From Gari tellinella (Eukaryota; Mollusca; Bivalvia; Cardiida; Psammobiidae), in assembly GCA_922989275.2 (NCBI GenBank), contig OV277857.1:84065321-84129320 (forward strand): a stretch of 64,000 nt of DNA. Reading direction: 5' to 3'. Shown in pieces: positions 47,178-58,200 of this stretch (positions are counted from its first letter, which is position 1; each line of letters opens with the position of its first letter). A model generated the notes under the pieces. It was given only the letters and a program-made list of their open reading frames with translations, ran no database searches and was not told the origin of the DNA. The position numbers were made by a program, and so were the translations under genes.

Positions 47178-48354
47178 AGATTAAAAAGGTTAAGTACTCA
47201 CATTATAATTAATGTGTTAAGGTCCACATCATACTTAATGAATAATTTTCAGTAATCTGAAAGGTATTATAAAAGAAAAAAAACCTTTTTGATAAATTGA
47301 TATACATATTGTTCACAGTGTAAAGCAACATTTCTCCTGCTCACAATTACCTCATGAATATAGTGTCTAGGCATATCCAGTTCTGCCTGTTTTGGTTGAT
47401 TTCGATAAACATATTGATCTAAATAAAACTGAATCCAATGTCAATTTCATTATAGACCAGTGACAAGTGCCGTTGTACATTACATTGTTCATTTCACGTC
47501 CCGTTGTTTGTTTACCATGGTGACTACGTGGGTGGGGTAATCAGGGAAAGCAAAGCAAGAAACTAGCATATTATCGATATCTGAATTACATTTACACATA
47601 ATGATCGATTCAAGACAGTTTTTAATTAAGATTTCTTTTGATTACTTGGAAAACAACTGCTTAATAAACCGAAAAAGAGAGATTGTTTACGCGAATCGAG
47701 CGAGGGAACAACATCTAACTAGTCACGTGACCCGTACTAGCTGGCAAAATCAATGTGTACGGTCTCGTACACAGTGGTCACGTGTGCAGTTTCAGCCTAT
47801 CAGAGTCCAAGAATTTATGATGACTGGAAATAAAGTTTTTATGCAGCTACCCTTACCTTAGGTTTTGCTTATTACTGTTTGAAAAAATCTGTTATATTGA
47901 AGTTTGCTCTTGGTTCTCTGTTTAATTGTTCACAGCAATTAGCATGTCACATGCTTGGTCAACTTTATCACAATATTGTATATTATAACAGCTAAATAAT
48001 TTGCAAAGCTTGCGGATGAAATGTTTTCACACTTCGCTCAGTTACACAAAGACCTATGGTCACTCATACATGTACATATAGGTTGCCCTTTTCGCTAATA
48101 CTATAATCTACTCTAGCTAAAAATAGTGCTGGGGAATTCTGGTTTTCAAGCCAAATATAGCATGTCCTTATATCGAATCAACATATATAGCAAAAATGTT
48201 GTTTGGTTCCCAGATTTTTCATGTCGGTGTCGGAATCTGAATTTGTCGTTATATCGGAATTAAATAACACTGTGCAGGTTCGTTCTCACCAAATTTGTGT
48301 CAGTAAGTGAGTTTTCCGTTGTATCGAATGTCAGTGTATCGAGTCCTGACTGTA
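47178..48354. other. No supported gene
   Basis: An 86-codon frame (47601-47861) is basic and unrecognised. No repeat family was identified. Confidence 0.4.
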
Positions 48355-48520
48355 TTAGGATGTAGTGGTTTGTGGTAGTTGTAGTGGTTTGCAGTATTAG
48401 GATGCAGTGGTTTGCGGTAGTTTGTGATAGTTGCAGTGGTTTGCAGTATTAGGATGCAGTGGTTTGTGGTAGTTTCCAGTAGTTTGTGGTAGTTGTAATG
48501 GTTTGCAATATTAGGATGGA
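48355..48520. repeat. Minisatellite, complement of the 42.5-kb array
   Basis: Repeated TATTAGGATGCAGTGGTTTG and GCGGTAGTTTG are the reverse complement of the TACCGCAAACCACTGC/CATCCTAATAC units at 42516-43165. Confidence 0.8.
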
Positions 48521-48727
48521 CCACCCTGTCTGTTTTCCCCTGGGAGACTGGAGCCTCATCCCCATCCCATAGAAAGATACATGTTTCTATGGGAGAAAAA
48601 AGCTCAATTTCAAGATATAAAACATACACTTAACGACATTCTTTTGTCATGTTTTCACTTGACCGTTCATATCTTTTCTGAATTAAAATGTTCTGTTCTG
48701 TTCACTTCATACAATTCTGAACATGCA

Positions 48728-48926
48728 CAATAAGACATATTTTCTATATATCCTAGTAGATATTGGTATAAAGCAGGCTGATAGTAAAGCAGAATATCCT
48801 AGTAGATATTGGTATAAAGCAGGCTGATAGTAAAGCAGAATGCACCTAAAAGCACATTCTGCTTTACTTTTAACCTGCTTTAAGTGGTCACCTATCTTCA
48901 AAACTGGAAACAGAAAATGGGGTAAA
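48728..48926. mobile_element. TTAA-type MITE with internal tandem duplication
   Basis: The segment TATCCTAGTAGATATTGG through AAAGCAGAAT is present twice in tandem (from about 48756 and 48805) before a normal core hairpin. The right end GGGGTAAAGGG is present. Confidence 0.75.
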
Positions 48927-49187
48927 GGGCCAATAGTAGGACTCTACTGTACTTTATATGCTTTATCAGTTGAAAATAAGACTAATTGATGATTTTCACT
49001 GAAAGGCTATGCATGAAATGGACAAATGGTCAGAGTATTTTAAATGTTAAATATTCAACTTAAAATACAAAAAAATTTAAAGGTGTCACAAAAAGCTTAT
49101 TCTATTTTAATATCTTAGGATGTTTAGATACTTCTTTTGCAGAATGTCCTTGTATCTAGACACAATGTGATAAACGAATGAAGAAAT

Positions 49188-49212
49188 ATGGCAACAACTA
49201 GAGCAGCAACTT
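49188..49212 (+). CDS. UNC79: UNC79 coding exon 1
   Basis: A 25-nt micro coding exon encodes eight residues (MATTRAAT) plus one base. The donor GTAAGT follows immediately and is close to perfect. The leftover T joins TT at the start of exon 2 to make Phe, giving a continuous family-like N-terminus. Its shortness would hide it from ORF callers. Confidence 0.85.
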
Positions 49213-52200
49213 GTAAGTATCGTTAACTCTAATCTCCTGGGTCCCGTTTCATAAAACTTTGTACGACAAATGTTGTTCATCATCATCATCAACGAACTTT
49301 TGATTAACATGCAGGTTCAGGGGCAATTATCCACATCAGTGGACCCCTTTCCAGGTAGCTGGCTTGCTGCACGCATGGCAGTTCTTACACCTGATCTCCA
49401 GGTGTCTCTCTCACGAGGGTCGATTGCAGAGAGGTTCCAATCTCAATCCCTCTCTGTTAACTGTTTCCTTGTCAACTTGGGCCTTCCAGGCCCACGTGTT
49501 CCAGTAACCTGTGTGTTGCAGGCTGCCTTCAACGCACCGCTAGTTCTTTCTACGTAGCCGTACCAACACAGCCTTCTTTCGCTCAGGATGAGGTCCAGGT
49601 CATCCAGACCAAGCTGTACATGGAGCTCTTTCGACCTAGTGATGGCTATGTCCTGTGGTTTGACGTTACAGATTTGTCTGACCATTGCTCTATCATTTCG
49701 CATGAGACGCTGGAGGTTTGGCTTGGACAGTGGCCATGTCTCGCTGGCGTGAAGCATCTCACTCCTCACACAAGTGCTGTTTACTCTGCCACGTGTCTTA
49801 TACGAGAGATGGCGTGATGTGAGGATAGATAACAGCTCCTTAAACTTTCTCCATGCAGCTTTAACACGGGTTATGTTAGATAGATCACAACCCCCTGCTG
49901 CAGAAAGCATGTCTCCCAGGTAGCAAAAAGAAGCTACTACCTCCAATTTGTCTGTTCCTACTTGGACCTCAGTCTGAGGTCTTCCGTCCAAAGGCCGTGC
50001 AGTACCCCTACACGGCCTTTGGACGGAAGACCTCAGACTGAGGTCCAAGTAGGAACAGACAAATTGGAGGTAGTAGCTTCTTTTTGCTACCTTGTAAGTC
50101 AGATTATGAAAATCTCAACTTTTCTTTATTTCTCCATCTAATCCTGTCTTGTGACATCTCTTTGGAATCGTCTTGAAAAGACGATTCCAAAGAGATGTCA
50201 CAAAACAGGATTAGATAGAGAAATCAGAAATTAAATGTATTTTAAAATTTTGACAACATTTGTTGTATGAAGTTTTGTGAAACGGGCCCCTGTTGAATAT
50301 ACATACATGTATGTTACTGTATCTGGAACCATGCTTATAAAATGTTTGAGTTCAGTCTTAAATCTACCAATATTGTTCAAATTACGACTGCCAGGCCAAA
50401 AATGGTCCAGCCCCAGGGCTTATCAGTTTGACGTAGGCAAATCTTTAAAAGTCTTTTTCTCTGAAACCGTAAGGGACAGACATTTTATATTTGAAATGTA
50501 GCTTTGCCCAGAACTGGTATCACCCATGTTACACAGGTGAGCGATTTAGGGTCATTCTTGTTTCGTGTATTGGTTATTCCTTTACTCCATAGAGACCAAT
50601 TTTATCATGTTTAACAGGGCTCCAGATAAGGGGGGTATTCCAAAAAATAAAATCTTTATTTGCACATTAAACCCTATGGTGTCACTACTCATTAGAATCG
50701 CTCGAAGAGACGATTCTAATGAGTAGTAACACCATAGGATTTGGTGCTGAAATAAGACGGTAAATGCTTGATTTGTTTGGTTTACTCCCTCTTAACTGGA
50801 GCCCTGGTTTAATTCATTTTTCCTCGGAAGAAAATAGTTACATCTTATACAGTCATGAATATGTATCATAATAAATATTTTCTATATTCTAGCAGATTGT
50901 AGCTTAAAGCAGGCTGAAAGTAAATACTCTCAACCTGCTTTAAGTACTCAGCTGTCTTCAAAACTAGAAACAGGCTATGGCTTTTGCTTTACTTTCAACC
51001 TTCTTTAACCCATTACCCCATAAATACGCATTTTAACGCATTTAATTTATTCCTCCACCAAAGAAAATAGTTCCAATTTATACAGTCAGGAATATATATC
51101 ATATGAAATATTTTCTATATTCTAGAAGATTTTGGCCTAAAGCAAAGTTTTTAAGTGGTCACCTCTCTTCAATACTAGAAAAAGACTATTGGGTATTGGG
51201 TTAAGTGGTCACCTGTCTTCAAAACTATAACACAGGCTATAGGGTAGTTGGTTAAGGCACCATTCTGTGATTTAACCTTGATACCTCTGTAGACAAGCTA
51301 TTAGTTAATGCAGAAATAATGCAGAAAGCTCCTAGTGGAGCTTTTTGCATTATATTTATCCTGCATTAAGCAAATGCATGTACATGTATTAAATAATGCA
51401 CAGGTCTGTCTTCTATTGAGTGGTTGCTTAATACAAGATTACAGAGGAATGAGAGACAAACATTTGCTAGATCAGTAACTTATTGTAGCTTAGTTTTCAT
51501 AAAGTAAATTATGTATGTTCAGAGCACCAGATAAGGGTAGTTTTTCAAATACTTAAATCTTTATTTCTGAATAAAACCCTATGGTGTCACTACTCATTAG
51601 AATCGTCTCTTTGAGACGATTCTAATGAGTAGTAACACCATAGGATTTGGTTCTATAAAGAGTGAGAAAATGTTGGATTTGTTGAAATAACTACCTCTTA
51701 TCTGGAGCCCTGTATGTTACAGTTACCAGCAAAATTCGGAACTTGAAAGATTACCACTATAATGTCTCCAATAACCTGACGCCCCAGCCAACAGGAGTTG
51801 ATATTGCCAACACCCTCAAGTATTTCTCACAGACTCTTCTCAAGTAAGATATCTACCTCAATCAATTAAACATTTATGCCAAGTGGATTTGTTCATTTTC
51901 ATTTTGTTTTACATGTATATTGAAATTCCTATCAGCAAACAGTGTAGACTCTGATCAAACGCAGCATCAAACGTCTACACTGTTTGCATATACAGTAAAA
52001 CCTCGCTATTACGACCACTAAAACGAATGCTAATTGATTATATAATAGAGAGGTGACAGCTTAAAGCAAGGTGACAGTGAAACAGAAAGCTCCTAAAGGA
52101 GCTTTCTGTTTCACTGTCACCTTGCTTTAAGCGGTCACCTACCGTAAACACCCTAATAATTAACATAATTTAGTGGTCGTAATAGAGAGGTTTTACTGTA

Positions 52201-55200
52201 TGTCCCTTTTACGGGACACTAGGCACAAATGGGTTTGACAATTTTCAAGGATCCTGATAAGAGTGAGTAAACTTAATATTTGAAGCATTCTCTCCTCAAT
52301 GTCTCAAATTCAAACCAACCCAATGTTGTGACTTATCATTAGAATACTCTTTTGATTATATCTTTATGAGATTTTGTCAGTCTCATGTACTGGATAAAAT
52401 GTACGTCTTGATACATAAATATAGGTGATGTCGGGTCAAAAATTAGGTCAGTAGGTAAAATCACAGAAAATGATTTTGGCTACTTCAGAGCCGTATTTGT
52501 AGCCTTATCTTCTTGAAACTTGCTTAAAATGGTCCTCTTGACAAAACACATGTAATTGTATGAGTATGGTTTACATAGAGTTAAAAGTAGGTCAGCAGGC
52601 CAAAGCATAGAAAAAGCTTCAAAACACTCTAGGAGCCATATTTTAGCCTCAAATTCATCAAACTTGCTCAGATCAATCACCTTGACAAATCAAGGCAATG
52701 TAGTTATATGGATTACATGGAGTCAAAAAGTGGGTCAGTGGGTCAATTCATAGGAAAAGCTTTCCGAATACATTTCTACCTTACGGCAGTTTGTAAGCCA
52801 AATCATAGGAACCACTTCTGAACAGACATGGTGATATTTTAACCCAATCTTCATGAATCTTGCTCAGAATGACTACCTTGACAATATCTAGGTCATGTGT
52901 AAATATTGAATATGTTGGGTCCAAAAGTAGGTCACCTATATAATAGAAAAGGCTTCTGACGATTCTAAAGTCCACATTTTAGCCCCAATCTTCATGAAAT
53001 TTACTCAGAATGATAACCTTGACAACATCTGAATAACATTTGTCATCTCAGGTCATTAATCAGGTCAGTTGGTCAAATGGTAGAAAAGCTTCTGGAGACA
53101 ACAATAATTATGTATTGTTCTATTTTCTCATTTCTCTGGTGAGGGCTTCGGGGCCTCATGGCACTCTTGTTACACCTTTAATTTATTCCTTTAATAAAGA
53201 AAATAGTTCCATTTTATATAGTAATGAAATTCAATGTCCACCGTAAAAAGAATTTCCTACGTCCTTGTAGATGGTAGCTTAAAACAGGCTGAAGGTAAAG
53301 CAGTGTTAAAGCAGACTGAAAGTAAGGCAGAGTGTTCCTTTAAGAGTATTCTGCTTTACTTTCTGCCTACTTTAAGAAACCATCTGTATTCAATACTGAA
53401 ATCATGCTAAGGGGGAAAGGGTTAAGGAGAATTGGGGCTTGAAACAGAATGGCTTTTATAAAGTTTTAATGATTATCATGTTTAGAAGTTAGAAATAAAT
53501 GATAATTATTGACATGTTTTTGTGTGTGACAAAGTTTTATCCTGGTATTTCAGCATCCTGAAAGATGTACCCAATATACCAGCAGAGAGCTATGGACCAC
53601 AGCAACGGGATAGTGTACGCCTGTCGGTGTTTCCCAACCTGAATTATGCTGGCCTGTATAAGGCAGTCCTGAACATGATAGACCTGGTACCAGTCATACA
53701 GATAGGACAGTTAGGTAGACACACGTCTTATTTTACCCTTTCCCTAATAACCCGTTTATAACATTAAATATAGGTGATCACTTAAAGTAGGTTGAAAGTA
53801 AAGCAGAATGTGCCTTAAGGCACATTCTGCTTTACTTTCAGCCTGCTTTAAACTATTATCTGCTAGGCTATATAGAAATATTTGTTATGGTAATTGTTTA
53901 TGAGGGTATAAACTGGAACTATTTTCTTCAGCGGAGGAATAAATTAAATACGCTAAAAGTCGCTTGTATGGGGGAAAGGGTTAACCCTTTACTCCATATA
54001 CACACATCTATACGCATTTAAATCATTCTTCCACCAAAGAAAATAGTTCCATTTTATTCAGTCTTGAATATGTACCGTAAGAAATATTTTCTATATCCTT
54101 AAGCATATGGTAGCTTAAAGCAGACTGAGAGTAAAGCAAAATGTGTCTTAACCCATTCCCACATAAATACAGCTTTTTATGCCTCTAGTTTGATCATCCA
54201 CTGAGGAAAATAGTGTCACTTTATAAAGTCATGAGTACATGTATGTAAGAAATTATTTATATATTCTAGCAGAGTTTTGCTTAAAGCAGGCTGAAAAAGT
54301 AAAGCAGAATTCTGCTTTACTTTCAACCTGCTTTAATAAATCACCTATCTTCAAAGTTAGAAACAGACACATTCTGCTTTGCTTTTAACCTTCTTTAAGT
54401 GGTTATCTATCTTCAAAACTAGAAACAGGCTATGGAGTTATGGATTATATTAAGGCACATTTTGCTTTACTTCCAACCTGCTAAACGCAAACATTGCAGA
54501 CCCTAACCAGTCATTAGTGGCTGATTTTAGTCTCACTGTTATGACATTTGTCCAAGAGAAAATATTGTTATGACAGCTCATTTGTGCATTTGTTATAGGC
54601 TGTCAAAAGACAGATTTGTTATAGGCTGTCAAAAGACAGATTACATGCCGGGGTTGGGAGGGCAGAAAATGTTGCTTGAGTAGTTTTTAACAGATTTTCT
54701 TCAAACTTCATGGAAATGTTCACAAACACAATAGCTCAAACAGTTTCTATATTATCTGTTTGATTTTATTCAAGGAGTTATGTACCTTTATTCATTTCAA
54801 TCTTGCTGAAATGTCTTATAATATCTATTGCAGAGCTTGGTGAATCAGTGTTGAATGTCCTAGGCTGTTTGGTGCCATTCCTGGAGAATGATCTGCTGGA
54901 TTCTCTCCCCTACACAGTTGCCTCTACACTGGCTATATTTCCACCTACTCTCCATAAAGACACCATAGACCTGCTCTGTAGCAATCTCTTGCCTATGACT
55001 CTAGGTAAATACAGTAAAACCTCCCTATTATGACCTCAAGGTGTGTCGGACAGGTGACTGCTTCAAGCAAGGTGATGGTCGAACAGAAAGCTCCTGTAGG
55101 AGCTGTCTGTTTTACTGTTACCTTGCTTTAAGCTGTCACTTGCCTTTTATACAATCAATTATCCTTCATATTAGTGATCATAATAGAGAGGTTTTGCAGT

Positions 55201-58200
55201 ACCCTGAAAATGTTGGATGATTACAGTTGGATATCAAACTTGCTTAACCCATTACCCCATAAATATGCATTTTGCACCTTTATTTTATTCCTCCACTAAA
55301 GAAAATAGTTCCAATTAATACAGTTATAAATATGTATCATAAGAACTATTTTCTATATCCTATCAGATAGTAGCTTAAAGCAGGTTGAAAATAAAGCAGA
55401 ATGCACCTGAAGTTGTGTTGAATGTCCGAGCTTGAACTGTATCGGATCAAGACTTATATTTATTGGTTTAAACAGAAGAGTTGTTACTATGTGGTCTGGT
55501 TAAAGACTACCTAGGTAGACATGCTGTACTTATATATTTACAATAGCTGAAAAAACAGTTACATTGGTAGTCTTTAGTACAGCTAGCAGCTTTATGCAGA
55601 AAGCTCATTAAAGAGCTTTCTGCATTATGTTTATTCATGCATGTAGCAGTCATTTGTCTGTAAAGATCACCTTTTTGTAATGCAGTATTTCACGATTTTG
55701 ATTGATGTCCAATTTATGTACTGCTTTAACCCATTACCCAATAGCCAGTTTCTAATTTTAAAGATATGTGACCACTTAAAGCAGGTTGAAAGTAAAGCAG
55801 AATGTGCCTTGAGGCGCATTCTGCTTTACTTTCAGCCAGCTTTAAGCTATTATCTGCTAGGATATAGAAAAACATTTCTTATGTTTTTTATTTTCGAAAG
55901 TATAAATTGGAACTATTTTCTTCAGTATGGGAATTAATTAAAGGCATAAAAAGGCATATTTATGGGGTAATGGGTTAATTACCATACGGCATGTCAGTCG
56001 TGATAGTATAGTATTTCTGCTATGTCTAGGAGAAGAACCAAATAAGCTTTTGCTCTCTTTTTCATCCTAATGTATAATCATGTATTGTTTACAAAAGTTG
56101 TATATACATGTATTATGAAATAAAATATGTGTAAACTACAGATCACCTTGCCTATTCATTCAGTTGGCAGCTAATATATTTGCCTGTATGTTTTGTATAT
56201 GCTGCAGGTTTTGATGGTTGCTCAGAGCCCACGTATGCCAGTGAGTCTGCAGCAGCTATTATCACAATGGTCTTCCAGCACACAGACAATGGCTGTAAGT
56301 GACACAGTATACTCACGCTATAACCTCTGATATAAAACCTTGTTGATGGTGTTAAAGAATGGAAACAGTTTAACCCTTGACCACGTAGCCTGTTTCTAGT
56401 TTTCGAGACAGGCCTTCCCTTAAAGCAGGTTGAAAGTAAGGTACATTCTGCTTTGCTTTCAGTCTATTTTAAGCTGCCATCTGCTCGGATATGATGGTGT
56501 TATGGTGCATATTTATGACTGTATAAAGTGCTGAAAATGTGTATTTATGGGTTAATGGAGCAGAGTAAAAGTAAAGCAGAAAGCTCCTATATAAGCTTTC
56601 TATTTTACTTTACATCATACATTAAACACTTAAACAAGCTTTTTCTGTTGATAGTAATACCCCTTTGCAATGGTTATCATTACCTAGTAAATAGAAAACC
56701 TATTTGAAAAGGTTTAAGTTATTTAAATCTGTTATGTTTAATTGTTAGAAATGGTTTTACACATTTCTTAGACTTTCCCAAAGATAAATACTTGTAACAT
56801 GGCCTTTTTGATGAACAGCTGATCTCTTGAAATATGTTACTTATATGGGTCAATTGTTTACTTGCTACCTGTAACTAAAAGGACTGAATTATCTTCTTCT
56901 CAATGATCACTTGATATAACTTTGACTTTATATATTACAGCATACCACTCCCAGATCCTAGAGTGTCTGATGAGTCTTAAGAAAGACATTGTGAAGGACA
57001 TTCTCAGTATTATAGCGTATGGTCCACCATCTGCCCGGGCCCCAGCAGCCAATCTTCTCTTCTACTACTGGCCCCAACTCAACCCTTCCCTGTCTGACAG
57101 ACGAGGTATCCACTACAAGTACTCAGGTATGTGCATCTGCACTAACTCTTTTCTCGTTTACTTTATTCAATATTTAATCCTTTGATAGTAGAACAAGAGT
57201 CTTTTATATAAAAAAAAACAACAAAAAAAGCTTTACATGTAATTCACTTGAATCTTTAATTTTCATAAGCTGTTTCTATTTTTTACCACAGGTGATCAGT
57301 TAAAGCAGACTGAAAGTAAAGTAGACTGAACCTTAAGGTGCATTCTGCTTTACTTTCAAGCTGCTGTAACCCATTACCCCATAAAAACACCTTTTTAAGC
57401 CTTTTATTTATTTCTCCATTGAAGAAAATAGTTAAAATTTATACAATCATAAATATATATCAAACGAAATATTTTCTATATTCTGGCAGATGGTAGCTTA
57501 AAGCAGGCTGAAAGTAAAGCAGAATGTGCCATAAGGCACATTCTACTTTACTTTCAACCTGCTTTAATTGGTCACAAGCCTTCAAAACTTAGAAACAGGC
57601 TATGGGGTAATGGGTTAAAATGAAAGATACTTTTTTAAGGTACATGTACACATTTATTGCTTTGGAAGTACAATCTGAGAGTCAAACAGTTTGGATCTGA
57701 ATGAGATGATGCTGAGTTAATCTGTATCTTGTCCAATCATAGTCCTCTCACCATGGTCTACACTGTTAGTCGTTTTGCAACATATTGCAACAACTACCTA
57801 ATATGGTAAAAATGGACTGGATTAAATTGGAAATAAATGTTGTGTGTGTGAATTTTTCTGGGGTAATGTGTTAATGAATATTTTTTCCTTTATTTGCAGC
57901 CTGGCCTCCAGTTCTGTGTCAAACCAAAGGTTGTGTCAATTCTGGCAAGTGCCAAGCCGTCAAGGTAATTACTTGATAAACACTTACAGTAGACCTGATT
58001 GTATCAAAAGTGTACATTGGACTGGTTAATAATGAGGAATTTGATACTTATTAGTGTTGTATCATATAATCAAACATTTTCTTCCAAAGTAATTAGTGCA
58101 AATGATCTATATCCTACAAAAACAAAAACTTCTGTACAATGAAGTCCTGCTGTTATGTCATCCAAAAGGTTTCTGATTTTGGAGTGTAAGGCATGTGGCT

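Larger units (their letters stand above)
49241..50288. mobile_element. GGGTCCCGTTTCA-type TIR element carrying a LINE fragment, in UNC79 intron 1
   Basis: The left end GGGTCCCGTTTCATAAAACT continues to GACAAATGTTGT. The right end (about 50247-50288) is its inverse with a few differences. A hairpin CTTTGGAATCGTCTTGAAAA lies at about 50130-50212. A 5'-truncated minus-strand LINE lies between the ends. Confidence 0.75.

Noticed and set aside
48300..48629. 109-codon minus frame with NHYNYHKPL-like repeats
   Set aside because: It is the translation of the minisatellite, not a gene.
50277..50501. Open frame after the LINE
   Set aside because: It lies across a TIR element end and a pearl-like repeat; chance frame.
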